Assembly (NCBI RefSeq): GCF_015390235.1
Contig: NZ_VUOH01000001.1
Coordinates: 930,001 to 994,000 of the forward strand
Direction: 5' to 3'
Length of the DNA: 64,000 nucleotides
Source of the DNA: Quadrisphaera sp. INWT6
Lineage (GTDB): Bacteria > Actinomycetota > Actinomycetes > Actinomycetales > Quadrisphaeraceae
The first letter of the stretch is position 1. The number at the start of each line of letters is the position of its first letter. Both the position numbers and the translations under genes were made by a program. The notes under the pieces were generated by a model. That model saw only the letters and a list, made by a program, of their open reading frames with translations, was not told the origin of the DNA and made no database searches. This document shows, in pieces, positions 15,828 through 25,495 of this stretch.

Positions 15828-16882
15828 GCCCGGCCGTCGAGAGCGCCGAGCGCGGCGGCCCGGTGGGCTCGCGCTACGGGCTCCGCCTGCCCTCGGGGCG
15901 GCGGCTGAAGCCGCTGGCCTCGATCGGGGTCCGCCTGGGCCTGGCGGTGCTGCTGCTCCTGGTGAACTGGGGCCTGGTGCTGCTCGAGGCCGACCAGTAC
16001 ACCGACAACGCCGACGGGCACGTGTCCGTCATCGACGCGCTGTACTACACGACCGTCACGCTCTCCACGACCGGCTACGGCGACATCACCCCCGTCACCG
16101 AGCAGGCCAGGCTGGTCAACGCGCTGGTCGTGACGCCGATGCGCCTGATGTTCGTGATCATCCTCGTCGGCACCACCATCTCGGCGCTCACCGAGCGCTC
16201 CCGCACCGAGATCCGCGTCCACCGCTGGAAGGCCCGCATGCGCGACCACGTCGTCGTCCTCGGCTACGGCACCAAGGGCCGCAACGCCGTCCGCGCGCTG
16301 AGGCTGCGCGACCACCCCGCCGACAGGGTCGTCGTGGTGGAGCACGACCACGTGGCCGCCGCGCAGGCGGGCCGCGACGGGTACGCGGTGGTGGTCGGGT
16401 CGGCCACGCACAAGGCGGCCCTGGCCGAGGCGCAGGTCGAGCGGGCCCGCACGGTGATCATCGCGCTCGACCGCGACGACACCGCCGTGCTCGCGGCGCT
16501 CACGCTGCGTCGCCTCGCGCCCCGCGTCACGGTGCTGGCGTCGGCGCGCGAGGCCGCGAACGCCGAGCTGCTGCGCGAGAGCGGCGTGCGCTCGGTGGTG
16601 GTGTCGTCGGAGACCGCCGGGCGCCTGCTGGGCCTGGCCACCGACAGCCCCGACTCGGTCAGCGTGGTCGAGGACATGCTCTCGTTCGGCTCCGGGCTCG
16701 ACCTCGACGAGCGCCGCGTGGAGCCCGACGAGGTGGGCAGGCGGCCGCGCGACTGCGACGTGCCCGTGGTCGGCGTCTGGCGCGACGGCCGCATGCTGCG
16801 CTACAGCGACCCGGCGCTCACCGAGCTGCGCGCCGACGACCGGATCCTCTTCGTGGCCTCCCGCGAGGACGGCCTGGACTGA
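15824..16882 (+). CDS. Potassium channel family protein with RCK (TrkA-N) domain
   Basis: This is a 352-residue protein. There are two transmembrane helices ([20 protein letters not shown] and [20 protein letters not shown]) around a pore loop with the filter TTGYGD in [18 protein letters not shown] Rossmann domain follows: [40 protein letters not shown] TrkA-C-like domain ends in [14 protein letters not shown]. It is a ligand-gated K+ channel like MthK; Na+ or NAD control is possible. GTG 15824 overlaps the preceding stop. Confidence 0.9.
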   Translation: MSPAVESAERGGPVGSRYGLRLPSGRRLKPLASIGVRLGLAVLLLLVNWGLVLLEADQYTDNADGHVSVIDALYYTTVTLSTTGYGDITPVTEQARLVNALVVTPMRLMFVIILVGTTISALTERSRTEIRVHRWKARMRDHVVVLGYGTKGRNAVRALRLRDHPADRVVVVEHDHVAAAQAGRDGYAVVVGSATHKAALAEAQVERARTVIIALDRDDTAVLAALTLRRLAPRVTVLASAREAANAELLRESGVRSVVVSSETAGRLLGLATDSPDSVSVVEDMLSFGSGLDLDERRVEPDEVGRRPRDCDVPVVGVWRDGRMLRYSDPALTELRADDRILFVASREDGLD

Positions 16883-16892
16883 CCCGGACGGA

Positions 16893-16961
16893 CCGCAGCC
16901 GAGCGCTCGGCTGCGGTTCGCCGACCCCTTCGGACCGCAGCCAGGCGCCCGGCTGCGGTTC
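16893..16961. repeat. Degenerate copy of the CGCAGCCGAGCG palindrome family
   Basis: A perfect 24-bp palindrome, CCGCAGCCGAGC and its inverse (16893-16916), is followed by a second inexact one at 16935-16958. Both are related to the elements at 7585-7648 and 18021-18083. It starts 10 bp after the channel gene stop. Confidence 0.7.
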
Positions 16962-16998
16962 AGGGGCCGGGGGATCTCCGGGTGCGGCGGGGTGCCGC

Positions 16999-17559
16999 GT
17001 GCAGTACTCGTTGCGGGTGGCCTCTTCGAAGATCCTCACCGACGTCGTCGTCGGCCTCGCCGCCGGCTGGGCGGGCACGCAGACCAAGGCCTGGGCGGAG
17101 TCGTCGCTGCAGCCCTGGGCCGAGCGGAAGCTGCCGCCCGAGCCGGGCCAGAAGGAGCTCGACGGCGCCGACCCGGAGGGCCACGGCGAGCGCATGCCCC
17201 CGTCGCTGCTGTACCGGAAGCTCGTCGCGGCGCGGAAGGGTCAGGCGGCCGCTGACGCGCTGGACGACGACGAGCTCGAGGCCGGCGCCCAGTGGCTCCA
17301 CCGCCTCATGGCGTACGGCTACCCCGTCTTCTACGCGGTCCTGACCCGCCGCGTGCCCCTGGCCCGCGCCGGTGGCGGGGCCGTGGGCGGTGCGGCGCTG
17401 TTCGCCGCCTTCCACGGCACGGCGCTGCCCGCGATGGGCGTGCAGGCGCCGGTGGGCCGCCTGCCGAGGGCGTGGTGGGTCTGGGAGGGCGGGTCGCACG
17501 TCCTCTACGGGGTCGCCGTCGACGCCGTCGTCGACCTGCTGCGCCGCGTCACCCGCTGA
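16999..17559 (+). CDS. YagU/DUF1440-like membrane protein
   Basis: This is a 186-residue protein with a hydrophobic N-terminal segment (ILTDVVVGLAAGWAGTQTKAW), a charged middle, and weakly hydrophobic helices (AGGGAVGGAALFAAFHGTALP, GSHVLYGVAVDAVVDLL). The pattern fits DUF1440/YagU inner-membrane proteins; the role in actinobacteria is unclear. The start is uncertain: GTG 16999, TTG 17011 and GTG 17017 are all in frame, and the last fits family N-termini best. Confidence 0.6.
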   Translation: MQYSLRVASSKILTDVVVGLAAGWAGTQTKAWAESSLQPWAERKLPPEPGQKELDGADPEGHGERMPPSLLYRKLVAARKGQAAADALDDDELEAGAQWLHRLMAYGYPVFYAVLTRRVPLARAGGGAVGGAALFAAFHGTALPAMGVQAPVGRLPRAWWVWEGGSHVLYGVAVDAVVDLLRRVTR

Positions 17560-17576
17560 TCCCGCCCCCACCTCCG

Positions 17577-17650
17577 CGACGATCACGCACCTGAGCGCCA
17601 CCACGCGCTGTGCGGGCGGGGTGTCGTGGCGCGCAGGCGCGTGATCGTCG
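17577..17650. repeat. 25-bp-arm palindrome, CGACGATCACGCACCTGAGCGCCA family
   Basis: Arms 17577-17601 and 17626-17650 are inverse with a few mismatches (outer CGACGATCACG). Copies of this family also lie at 24376-24409 (half), 24594-24678, 29851-29930 (degenerate) and 33735-33816. It lies between codirectional genes. Confidence 0.8.
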
Positions 17651-17700
17651 CTGGGAGGGGTAGGGCACGAGACGTCCCCGGACGAGCTGGAGGAGAGACC

Positions 17701-18009
17701 GTGAAGGCAGTGCTGGACGGCGTCGTGGTGGCCGAGGCCGACGACGACGCGATCGTGCGCATCGAGGGCAACGCCTACTTCCCGCCGAGCAGCGTGGTCG
17801 AGGGGGCCCTGTCGAAGAGCCCCACCCCCTACACCTGCCCGTGGAAGGGCGTGGCGCAGTACTGGAACGTCACCGCGCCCGGTGGTGCCACGGCGGACGA
17901 CGGCGCGTGGAGCTACCCCGAGCCGTACCCCGCCTCGTTCGACCGGGTCGGCTCGGACTACTCCGGGTACCTGGCCTTCGACCCCCGCCAGGTGCAGGTC
18001 ACCAGCTGA
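17701..18009 (+). CDS. DUF427 domain protein
   Basis: This is a 102-residue protein, all DUF427: MKAVLDGVVVAEADDD-like start, IEGNAYFPPSSV, then YTCPWKGVAQYWNV and SYPEPYPASFDRVGSDYSGYLAF. The family has a conserved Cys-Pro-Trp-Lys patch (here TCPWKG) and unknown chemistry. GTG 17701 has GGAGGAG upstream. It is monocistronic. Confidence 0.88.
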   Translation: MKAVLDGVVVAEADDDAIVRIEGNAYFPPSSVVEGALSKSPTPYTCPWKGVAQYWNVTAPGGATADDGAWSYPEPYPASFDRVGSDYSGYLAFDPRQVQVTS

Positions 18010-18020
18010 CGCACCCCTTT

Positions 18021-18083
18021 CGCAGCCGAGCGCCTGGTTGCGGTTCCCAGAGGTCGGGAACCGCAACCAGGCGCTCGGCTGCG
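18021..18083. repeat. 28-bp perfect-arm palindrome at convergent ends
   Basis: Arms 18021-18048 and 18056-18083 are exact inverses with loop AGAGGTC. The sequence is nearly that of 7585-7648 (outer CGCAGCCGAGCGCCTGG, inner TTGCGGTTCC). It sits between the DUF427 gene and the convergent glycosyltransferase. Confidence 0.88.
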
Positions 18084-18099
18084 AGGAGAGGGGGCGGGG

Positions 18100-18942
18100 T
18101 CAGGCGTGCGCCGGCACCAGGCCCGGGACGGCGTCGGCCGCGTCCCACCAGAGCTGGTGCAGCTCGGCGTACCTGTCGCCCGGCTCCGGGCGGCGCTCCC
18201 ACGGCTTGTCGATGATGAAGTGGATGTTCTTCACCTCGGAGGCGTCCCACAGCTGCGGGTGCTGGTGGGGGAGCGTCTTGAGCGCGTTGTAGACGTACGG
18301 CATCTGCCGCCAGCGGCCCGCGAACACCTCGTTGAGGAAGTCCTGCTCGGCGAACTGGTACGCCGTCAGGTCGTCCAGGCCCGCCAGGCGGGACATGAGC
18401 GCCTCGTGCACCGCAGCGTCGGGCTCGATGACGAGGAACCCGCCGTTGAAGTAGTCCTCGACCCCGGGCTCGGAGACGTGCGAGGCCCCCCGGCAGTGCG
18501 TGTAGAAGCAGTTCTCGGGCTTCCAGCTGGCGGGATAGCTGGCGATGCGGTTCGGGTTGCACCGGCAGGCGTGGCACGCCGCGAGGCCGCCCTCGGGCAG
18601 CTCCACCTCGAACAGCTCGTCCATCGGCTGCACCACGAGCATGTCGGCATCGAGCACCACGAGCCTGTCGAACTCGGTCAGGCCCCACGCGCCGAGCTTG
18701 CTCCACACCTCCACGAACCGGGCGTTGGCGTAGTGCGCCTCGAGCCGCGGGTCGGGGGCGGCGCGGGGCAGCTCGCGCACCAGGGCTCCCTCGCCCTCGA
18801 GGAGCGAGCGCGCGGCGTCGTCGACGCCGTCGGTGACCATCACCACGAAGGGGTGCTGCGTGCCGGTGCGGCGCAGCGAGGCGTGCAGCGCGCGCACGCC
18901 CACGAGGTACGACGGCTCGGTGAGCAGCGCGGCCCAGGCCAT
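18100..18942 (-). CDS. GT8 family glycosyltransferase (glycogenin/galactinol-synthase-like)
   Basis: This is a 280-residue protein that starts directly with the GT8 fold: AALLTEPSYLVGVRALHASLRRTG, the metal-binding DxD in LVVLDADMLVVQPMDELFE, FNGGFLVIEPD, and AEQDFLNEVFAGRW, as in glycogenin and plant galactinol synthases. It transfers a sugar from a UDP-sugar to an unknown acceptor. ATG 18942 overlaps the lactone oxidase stop (TGATG); GTG 18945 is also possible. Coupling to a sugar-lactone oxidase suggests a shared carbohydrate pathway. Confidence 0.85.
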   Translation of the reverse strand: MAWAALLTEPSYLVGVRALHASLRRTGTQHPFVVMVTDGVDDAARSLLEGEGALVRELPRAAPDPRLEAHYANARFVEVWSKLGAWGLTEFDRLVVLDADMLVVQPMDELFEVELPEGGLAACHACRCNPNRIASYPASWKPENCFYTHCRGASHVSEPGVEDYFNGGFLVIEPDAAVHEALMSRLAGLDDLTAYQFAEQDFLNEVFAGRWRQMPYVYNALKTLPHQHPQLWDASEVKNIHFIIDKPWERRPEPGDRYAELHQLWWDAADAVPGLVPAHA

Positions 18943-20351
18943 CACGCGGCGGCTCCCACGGACGCGCGGGCGAAGAGCCGGTCGGTGAAGGCGTTGAGGA
19001 ACACGCGCTCGGGGTCGAGGGCGTCGCGCACGGCGGCGAACTCCTCGAAGCGCGGGTACAGCGCGGACCAGTCGTACAGGTCGGGGTCGAAGTACTTGCC
19101 CCAGTGCGGGCGACCGCCGTGGGCCGCGAGCAGCTTCTCGACCTCGACGAGGAACTCGGCGCCCTCGGTGCTCAGCGAGCCGTCCTCGGCGTAGTAGACG
19201 ACGAAGCCGAAGTAGAGCGTGTCCTGCCCGTGCGACGGGCTCAGCCACGCCCGCGACGGCCCGGTCGCGCGCAGGATGATCGGGTAGTGCAGGTGGGGGT
19301 TGGTCCGGTCGTACCAGTCGCGCAGCTCCTGGACGACGGCGGCGGCCCGCTCCAGCGGGACCCCGATCTCGACGTTGATCTGCGGCGTGGCGATGCCCCG
19401 CATGAAGACCTGGTAGACGTCGCCGGTCACGTCGGAGAAGTCCTTGAAGCGGGTCACCGTGCGGAACGGCTTGCCCTGGGAGTCGACGATGCGGGTGTCG
19501 GCGCGCATGTGAGCGAGCGCCGCGTCGACCGCCTCGTTCATGGCGGTGCTGCGCTCGGTGCGCTCCACCAGCGCGCCCCCGCCGGCGCGGTGCTCCTCGG
19601 CCTCGGCGGCGGTGGCCTCGCGGGCGGTCCACACGTGGACGCGCTCGTCCTCCGGGAACCACCACGCCTTGCTCATCTCGTGGTCGTGGTTCCACGCGAC
19701 CAGGTCGCTCTCGAGCGTCGCGGCGCTGGAGGCGCTCTTGGCGCACGTGAGGATCCGGCCCGGGACGGTGCGCAGGGTGACGGCGGTGACCACGCCGAGG
19801 GAGCCCAGGCCCAGCTGCAGCGCGCCGAACCAGGGGTGGTCGGCGGCGAACTCCTCGACGGTGCCGTCGGCGAGCACGAGCCGCATCGACAGGACGGTGT
19901 CGCCGATGGAGCTCTGCTGCAGGCCCTGGCCGTGCGTGCCGGTGGCCAGCGCGCCCGCGAGCGTCTGCTCGGCGATGACGCCGGGGGAGGCGGGCAGCTC
20001 GCGGCCGTGCTCGGCGAGGACGTCGTAGACCTCCTGCATGGTGGTGCCGCCGGCGAAGGTGGCCCAGTCGTCACCGCGGGCCAGCAGGCCGCGCAGCGCG
20101 ACGACGTCGAGCAGCACCTCGCCCTCGACGGGGGCGAGCAGGCGGCCCGAGGACATGCGGTTGCCGACGACGCGCACGCGACCCGGGCGGGAGGCGAGCA
20201 GGGCGCTCACCTCGGCCTCGGAGGTCGCGGAGACGACGGACGCGCTCGACCCGGCGGGGGCCAGCTCGGCGTTGCGGGCCCAGTTCATGACGCGGCCGGC
20301 GTCGTCGGTGGTGACGTCGCGGCGGGGGTAGGGGTGTCGCACAGGAGCCAT
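18942..20351 (-). CDS. FAD-linked sugar-1,4-lactone oxidase (ALO family)
   Basis: This is a 469-residue protein. The FAD_binding_4 domain includes VRVVGNRMSSGRLL, TFAGGTTMQEVYDVLAEHG and GALATGTHGQGLQQSSIGDTV. The C-terminal ALO domain has the signature GRPHWGKYF and a terminal DPERVFLNAFTDRLF. Relatives oxidise arabinono- or gulono-lactones, or free alditols. A His attaches FAD covalently in many members; here the candidate is the His of THGQG. SD GAGAGAGG precedes ATG 20351. It is upstream partner of the GT8 gene and divergent from hisH. Confidence 0.88.
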   Translation of the reverse strand: MAPVRHPYPRRDVTTDDAGRVMNWARNAELAPAGSSASVVSATSEAEVSALLASRPGRVRVVGNRMSSGRLLAPVEGEVLLDVVALRGLLARGDDWATFAGGTTMQEVYDVLAEHGRELPASPGVIAEQTLAGALATGTHGQGLQQSSIGDTVLSMRLVLADGTVEEFAADHPWFGALQLGLGSLGVVTAVTLRTVPGRILTCAKSASSAATLESDLVAWNHDHEMSKAWWFPEDERVHVWTAREATAAEAEEHRAGGGALVERTERSTAMNEAVDAALAHMRADTRIVDSQGKPFRTVTRFKDFSDVTGDVYQVFMRGIATPQINVEIGVPLERAAAVVQELRDWYDRTNPHLHYPIILRATGPSRAWLSPSHGQDTLYFGFVVYYAEDGSLSTEGAEFLVEVEKLLAAHGGRPHWGKYFDPDLYDWSALYPRFEEFAAVRDALDPERVFLNAFTDRLFARASVGAAA

Positions 20352-20500
20352 GGTCAGACCTCTCTCGCGCGGGTGCACCGGCCAGCCCGGTGGGCGGCTC
20401 GTCCGGCGCGGGGCGGGACCTGGTGCTGGGCGACGGTAACCGGATCACGCGGCGGTCGCTGACCAGGAGCGAGTGGTCTGGGTCACACGCCAGGGGCGCC

Positions 20501-20506
20501 TAGCCT
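20501..20506 (+). promoter_or_regulatory. -10 box of a leaderless hisH promoter
   Basis: TAGCCT lies 6 bp before the GTG start at 20513. This gives hisH its own promoter, separate from hisCB. Confidence 0.5.
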
Positions 20507-20512
20507 GGTCAC

Positions 20513-21225
20513 GTGAGTGCGGAGACCCCTTCCACCGGCCCCGTGACCAGCGCCACCACCGCTGGCGGCGCTGGCAGGCGCCCGCGCGTCGTCGTCCTCG
20601 ACCACGGCTCCGGCAACCTCCGCTCCGCCGTGCGCGCCCTGGAGCGGGCGGGTGCCGAGGTCGAGCTGACCGCCGACCGCCGCGCCGCCCAGGAGGCCGA
20701 CGGCCTCGTCGTGCCCGGTGTCGGGGCCTTCGAGACGGTCGTGCAGGGGCTGAGCGGCGTGCGCGGTGCCGAGGTGGTCGACCGCCGCCTCGCCGGCGGG
20801 CGGGCCGTGCTGGGCATCTGCGTCGGGATGCAGGTGATGTTCGAGCGCGGCGTCGAGCACGGCACCACCAGCGAGGGCCTGGGGGAGTGGCCGGGCACCG
20901 TCGAGCGCCTCGACGCGCCCGTCGTCCCCCACATGGGGTGGAACACCGTCGAGCCCCGGCCGGCTCGGTGCTCTTCCGCGGCGTCGAGTCCGAGCGCTTC
21001 TACTTCGTCCACTCCTACGGGGTGCAGCAGTGGGCCATGGACGAGGACGTCCGCGAGGACGGCTCCCTGCGCCGCCGCCCGCCGCAGGTGACGTGGTCGA
21101 CGCACGGCACCCGCTTCATCGCCGCCGTGGAGAACGGGCCGCTCTCGGCCACGCAGTTCCACCCGGAGAAGTCCGGCGACGCCGGGGCGCAGCTGCTGCG
21201 CAACTGGGTCACCTCCCTCCGTTGA
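20513..21225 (+). CDS. hisH: Imidazole glycerol phosphate synthase glutaminase subunit, one frame break
   Basis: Class I glutaminase. The N-terminal part has [22 protein letters not shown], the oxyanion strand [12 protein letters not shown] and the nucleophile Cys in [12 protein letters not shown]. After the break come [12 protein letters not shown] and the catalytic HPE in [13 protein letters not shown]. The frame changes at GAGCCCCGGCC near 20953-20962; one more C restores [12 protein letters not shown]. About 237 residues if repaired. It supplies ammonia to HisF, which is not in the window. The TTG start of the amidohydrolase overlaps its stop. Confidence 0.92.
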
Positions 21226-22880
21226 GCAGCCCGTCGAGCAGCTCGTCCGCGGCGGACCTGCTGCTGGTCGACGCCGACGTCGTCACCCTCGACCCGGCGC
21301 TCCCGCGCGCGAGCGCCGTGGCGGTGGCGCGCGGGGTCGTCGTCGACGTCGGCGGTGACGAGGTGGCCGAGCGGTGGCGCGGTGCGCGCACCGAGGTGCT
21401 GCCGCTGGGCGGCGCGGCGCTGACGCCGGGCTGGGTCGACGGCCACTCCCACCCCGTCGGCAGCCTCGCGATGTCAGCCGGCGCCGACCTCACCGGCGTC
21501 CGGACGCTGGCCGAGCTGCGCGGCCGCCTCGCCCGGCTGGCCCGGGAGAGCACCGACGGCTGGGTGCAGGGCTGGGGCCTCGTGCCCGACGTCTTCCCCG
21601 GCGGGGTGCCGCGCGCCGACCTCGTCGACGACGTGCTCGGCGGTGCGCTCTGCCTGCTCCGCATGGCCGACGCCCACTCCTCCCTGGCCAGCACGTCGCT
21701 GCTGCGGGCCGCGGGCATCGACGGTCCGCGCCGCTTCGCGAGCACCGCCGAGGTCGTCTGCGACGACGCCCCCGGTGGCCCGCGTCCCACGGGGTTCCTG
21801 CTCGAGTGGGACGCGATGGCGCTCGCCGACCGCCACGCCCCCAGTGCACCGGACGCCGAGCTGCGCACCCGGCTGCGCTCCCTGCTCGACGACATGGCCG
21901 TGCAGGGCCTGGTCGGCGCCCACGTCATGGACGGCGACGCCGCCTCCCTCGACCTGCTCGACCGCCTCGAGGGCGACGGCGACCTGCCGCTGCGGCTGCG
22001 CGTCGCCCCGTTCTGCATGCCGGGGGTCGACGACGACGGCGTCGCCGAGCTCGTCGCGTGGCAGGAGCGCACCGGGCGGCGCTGGCGCGTGGCGGGGGTG
22101 AAGCTGATGATCGACGGGACGGTCGACGGCGGCACCGCGTGGCTCGACCACCCCGACGCCAACGGCGAGAGCACCGGCTCGTACTGGCGCGACCCGCAGG
22201 CCTACGCCCGCGTCGTGCGGGCGCTCGACGCCGCGGGCGTCCCCACGGTCACGCACGCCATCGGCGACGGCGGCGTGCGGTTCGTGCTCGACGTGCTGGA
22301 GCCGCTCGGCCCGCCGGCGCCGCTGGACGGCCCGCCCGGTCGCCGGGCCGCGCACCGCCTCGAGCACCTCGAGACCCTCCCCGACGACCTCGTCACCCGC
22401 ATCGGCCGCTCCGGCGTCACGGCCTCGATGCAGCCGACGCACTGCTCGCACTTCGTGGCCGCTGACGGCAGCGACAACTGGTCGGTGCGCCTCGGCCCCG
22501 AGCGCGCCGGGCGCGGCTGGCGCATCCGCGACCTCCTGGGCGCCGGCGCGCTGGTCGTGCTCGGCTCCGACTGGCCCGTCGCCCACTACGACGCCCGCGC
22601 GATCATGGCCGCCGCCCAGCTGCGCCGCCCCGTCGAGGACGACGACGCCCCGCCCGTCGGCCCCGACCAGGCCATCAGCGCCGCGACCGCCCTCACCGGG
22701 TACACCCGCGCCCCGGCGCTCGCGGCCGGCGACGCGGCGCGCGGGGTCGTCCGGGTGGGGGCCGCGGCAGACCTGACAGCGGTGGGCGTCGACCCGACCT
22801 CCGCCCCGCCAGCAGACCTCGCGGCGGCGCCCGTCGTCCTCACGGTGGTCGGCGGCACCCCCGTGCACCGCACCGCGTGA
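21222..22880 (+). CDS. Amidohydrolase 3 (YtcJ-like) family protein
   Basis: This is a 552-residue TIM-barrel metal hydrolase. It has the first metal motif DGHSHP in [14 protein letters not shown], the carboxylated-Lys position in [19 protein letters not shown], His strands VTHAIGDGG and AHRLEHLET, and the metal Asp in [14 protein letters not shown]. Family members deacylate or deamidate small molecules; the substrate is unknown. The start is TTG 21222, overlapping the hisH stop as TTGA; no better in-frame ATG or GTG precedes the beta-sandwich [13 protein letters not shown]. Confidence 0.83.
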   Translation: MSSPSSSSSAADLLLVDADVVTLDPALPRASAVAVARGVVVDVGGDEVAERWRGARTEVLPLGGAALTPGWVDGHSHPVGSLAMSAGADLTGVRTLAELRGRLARLARESTDGWVQGWGLVPDVFPGGVPRADLVDDVLGGALCLLRMADAHSSLASTSLLRAAGIDGPRRFASTAEVVCDDAPGGPRPTGFLLEWDAMALADRHAPSAPDAELRTRLRSLLDDMAVQGLVGAHVMDGDAASLDLLDRLEGDGDLPLRLRVAPFCMPGVDDDGVAELVAWQERTGRRWRVAGVKLMIDGTVDGGTAWLDHPDANGESTGSYWRDPQAYARVVRALDAAGVPTVTHAIGDGGVRFVLDVLEPLGPPAPLDGPPGRRAAHRLEHLETLPDDLVTRIGRSGVTASMQPTHCSHFVAADGSDNWSVRLGPERAGRGWRIRDLLGAGALVVLGSDWPVAHYDARAIMAAAQLRRPVEDDDAPPVGPDQAISAATALTGYTRAPALAAGDAARGVVRVGAAADLTAVGVDPTSAPPADLAAAPVVLTVVGGTPVHRTA

Positions 22881-22885
22881 CCTGA

Positions 22886-22898
22886 CACCACGGTGGTG
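22886..22898. terminator. Short hairpin between convergent genes
   Basis: CACCA-CGG-TGGTG lies 6 bp after the amidohydrolase stop and 18 bp before the DUF2252 stop, followed by a G-rich run. It is weak, but it is the only structure in this gap. Confidence 0.35.
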
Positions 22899-22915
22899 GA
22901 GGGGGCGGGCTGGGG

Positions 22916-24328
22916 TCAGAGGCCGGGGAAGGCGCCGTTGCGGAACGCGTCGACGAAGAGGCGGAAGTCGTCGCGGACCACCTCGGCGTACCCCGCCGCG
23001 AACGCCACCGCGTCGGCGGCGAACTCCTCGTCGCCGCCCGCGGCGTCGAGCACGGCGACCACGGCCTCCTCCACCTGGAACGGGACGGCGCTGCCCTCCC
23101 CGGAGTCGCTGGCCGCGTCGGCCACGCAGTGCACCTTGGCGGTGGCGCGGCCCAGGTCGCGCAGGAGGGCGACGGCCTGGTCGGGCTCGTCGACGTCGTC
23201 CCACTCCAGGTCCGCGGTGTACGGCGACACCTCGCTGACCACGTACCCGACGCCGTCGATGCTCGTGTGGCCCAGCCACGGGTCGGCGTGGGCCTGCAGC
23301 GCGCGCTGGCTGACCGCGGTCCGGTGCCCGTGGTCGGTGAACAGCTCGGTGGACCCGTCGTGCCCCACCGGCCGGCCCACCACCCGCGAGGGCGCCGCCA
23401 CCACCCCCTGCTTCATCGACAGGACGACGTCGTTCTCCATCGCCTGCGTCCGGCCCTCCAGCAGCAGGCTGTAGGTCCGCAGCCCGGCGCTGCCGATGCC
23501 GATGCCGGAGCGCCCGACGACGTCCTTGACGACGTACTCGATGCGCTCGCCGCGCTTGGCGTCCGGGATGGTCTCCAGGTACCTGTCGAAGGCGTCCTGC
23601 ACGGCGGCGCGCTCCGCCTCGTCGAGGCGGCGGTGGTGCGGGCTCTCGCGGAAGCGGCGGTCGATGGTGGAGCCCGGCCCGTCGGAGATGACCGTCTCGG
23701 CGTCGAGCAGGTCGATGCGCCGGGCCGCGCGGGCCCGCTCGAGGGCGTCGTGGACGGGCCCGTCGGTGTTGTCGAGGCGCAGCGCGAAGGCGGAGTCGTC
23801 GTCCTTCGTGGCGAAGGCGCGCACCTGCTCGGTGTAGGCGCGGCAGTAGGCGGTGACCATGCGCTCGATGTCGGCGTCGGCGAAGGCCTTGGCCACCCCC
23901 AGGAGCGCCAGGGACGCCGCCATCCGCCACACGTCCCACGTGAAGGGGGCCAGGTAGGCCTCGTCGAAGTCGTTGACGTCGAAGACCAGCTGGCCCTGGT
24001 CGTTCATGTAGGTGCCGTAGTTCTCGGCGTGCAGGTCGCCCTGGATCCACACGCGGCTGGTGCGCTCGTCGGCCCACCGGTCGGTGCCCGCCACCTCGTC
24101 CGCCGCGACGTCGGCGTAGAAGAGGCACGCGCTGCCGCGGTAGAAGGTCCAGGGGCTCGCGGCCATCTTCCGGAACCGCTTCCGGAAGGCCGCCGGGTCG
24201 GCCTCGATGAGCGGTGCGAACGCGTCGAGCAGGACGGCGACGAGGTGCTCGCGGCGCTGCTCCGGGTCCCGGCGGCGGGCCAGCTCGACGACGGCGTGCG
24301 GCGGGCTCTCCGGCTGGATGTCGATCAC
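22916..24328 (-). CDS. DUF2252 family protein
   Basis: This is a 470-residue kinase-like-fold protein. It has the conserved [19 protein letters not shown], the HAENYG loop in [15 protein letters not shown], the metal-type [16 protein letters not shown] and the late [15 protein letters not shown]. The family is widespread in actinobacteria with unproven activity; similarity to APH-type phosphotransferases is known. GTG 24328 (VIDIQPESP) was chosen over a 12-residue upstream extension. It is monocistronic and divergent from hisA across the repeat-filled gap. Confidence 0.88.
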   Translation of the reverse strand: MIDIQPESPPHAVVELARRRDPEQRREHLVAVLLDAFAPLIEADPAAFRKRFRKMAASPWTFYRGSACLFYADVAADEVAGTDRWADERTSRVWIQGDLHAENYGTYMNDQGQLVFDVNDFDEAYLAPFTWDVWRMAASLALLGVAKAFADADIERMVTAYCRAYTEQVRAFATKDDDSAFALRLDNTDGPVHDALERARAARRIDLLDAETVISDGPGSTIDRRFRESPHHRRLDEAERAAVQDAFDRYLETIPDAKRGERIEYVVKDVVGRSGIGIGSAGLRTYSLLLEGRTQAMENDVVLSMKQGVVAAPSRVVGRPVGHDGSTELFTDHGHRTAVSQRALQAHADPWLGHTSIDGVGYVVSEVSPYTADLEWDDVDEPDQAVALLRDLGRATAKVHCVADAASDSGEGSAVPFQVEEAVVAVLDAAGGDEEFAADAVAFAAGYAEVVRDDFRLFVDAFRNGAFPGL

Positions 24329-24375
24329 GGCGCCCAGCCTGGCCCCGAACGCCCACCGCGGCACCTCCGCGCCAC

Positions 24376-24409
24376 CCCCGCGACGATCATGCGCCTGAGC
24401 GCCAGGTGG
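24376..24409. repeat. Half copy of the CGACGATCATGCG palindrome family
   Basis: CCGCGACGATCATGCGCCTGAGCGCCAGGTGG-like sequence equals one arm of the elements at 17577 and 24594 without a nearby inverse partner. It is located 48 bp upstream of the DUF2252 start. Confidence 0.6.
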
Positions 24410-24484
24410 AAGGCTGGTTCCGCCCCAGGACCGGCCGGCGACCGAGCGGTCACGCCGCCGGGCCGCACTCCCGGCCCCTTCCCC

Positions 24485-24547
24485 GCAGATGACGCCCCTT
24501 CGGGGCCGGCGAAGGGGCGTCAGCTGAGGGGAAGGGGCGTCATCTGC
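24485..24547. repeat. Palindromic repeat, GCAGATGACGCCCCTTC family
   Basis: The left arm GCAGATGACGCCCCTTC (24485-24501) has an exact inverse at 24531-24547 and a second near-inverse at 24511-24526. The same family, with the same one-left/two-right layout, lies at 1700-1782. Confidence 0.75.
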
Positions 24548-24593
24548 AGCGGAGCCCAGCCCCGCCGTGGGGTGGCCCCCCGCTGTCCGCCAT

Positions 24594-24678
24594 CCCCGCG
24601 ACGATCATGCGTCTGGGCGCCACCAGGCGGTGGTCTGCAGCGCGGTGGTGGCGCGGATCTGCATGATCATCGCGGGGG
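24594..24678. repeat. Full CGACGATCATGCGTCTGGGCGCC palindrome upstream of hisA
   Basis: Imperfect inverse arms of about 31 bp (24594-24624 and about 24647-24678; outer CCCGCGACGATCATGC). With the two elements before it, this fills the DUF2252-hisA gap (24329-24745), leaving about 65 bp for the hisA promoter. Confidence 0.75.
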
Positions 24679-24745
24679 AGGGGTGGGGAGAGGTCGGGAG
24701 GGGAGGTGGCCGGAGGTGCCCGGGGTCCCTGGGAGGATGACGGGT

Positions 24746-25483
24746 GTGAGTGAAGCTCCCCGCCTGCAGCTGCTGCCCGCCGTCGACGTCGCTGACGGCC
24801 AGGCCGTCCGCCTGGTGCAGGGCGAGGCCGGCTCGGAGACGCACTACGGCTCCCCGCTCGACGCGGCGCTCGCCTGGCAGGAGGGCGGGGCGGAGTGGAT
24901 CCACCTCGTCGACCTCGACGCCGCCTTCGGGCGCGGCTCCAACGCCGAGCTGCTCGCCTCGGTGGTCGGCACCCTCGACGTCGACGTCGAGCTGTCCGGC
25001 GGCATCCGCGACGACGCCTCCCTCGAGCGCGCCCTGGCCACCGGCTGCCGCCGGGTGAACCTCGGCACCGCGGCCCTGGAGGACCCGGAGTGGACCGCCA
25101 GCGCCATCGCCCGCCACGGCGACCGCATCGCCGTCGGCCTCGACGTGCGGGGCACCACCCTGGCCGCCCGCGGGTGGACGAAGGAGGGCGGCGACCTGTG
25201 GGACGTGCTCGCCCGCCTCGACCGCGACGGCTGCTCCCGCTACGTCGTCACCGACGTCACCAAGGACGGGACGCTGCGCGGCCCGAACACCGAGCTGCTC
25301 GCGCAGGTGTGCGCCACCACGAAGGCCCCGGTCATCGCCTCCGGCGGCGTGAGCTCCCTGGACGACCTGCGCGCCCTGCGCGCGCTGGTGGGCGACGGCG
25401 TGGAGGGCGCGATCGTCGGCAAGGCGCTGTACGCGGGGGCGTTCACGCTCCCCGAGGCCCTCGACGTCGCCGGCCGCCCCTGA
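24746..25483 (+). CDS. priA: Phosphoribosyl isomerase A (bifunctional HisA/TrpF, PriA type)
   Basis: This is a 245-residue (beta-alpha)8 isomerase with two half-barrel repeats: [21 protein letters not shown] with catalytic Asp, and [17 protein letters not shown] with the second Asp. The PriA-specific loop [14 protein letters not shown] carries the Arg and Trp used by actinobacterial PriA to accept both ProFAR (histidine) and PRA (tryptophan). GTG 24746 has SD GGAGG 9 bp upstream; ATG 24737 is an alternative. sseB follows. Confidence 0.93.
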   Translation: MSEAPRLQLLPAVDVADGQAVRLVQGEAGSETHYGSPLDAALAWQEGGAEWIHLVDLDAAFGRGSNAELLASVVGTLDVDVELSGGIRDDASLERALATGCRRVNLGTAALEDPEWTASAIARHGDRIAVGLDVRGTTLAARGWTKEGGDLWDVLARLDRDGCSRYVVTDVTKDGTLRGPNTELLAQVCATTKAPVIASGGVSSLDDLRALRALVGDGVEGAIVGKALYAGAFTLPEALDVAGRP

Positions 25484-25495
25484 CCCCCACCCCGC

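Noticed and set aside
7585..18083. Regularly repeated palindromes as a CRISPR array
   Set aside because: Copies are kilobases apart, each is itself a hairpin, and there are no spacers or cas genes.
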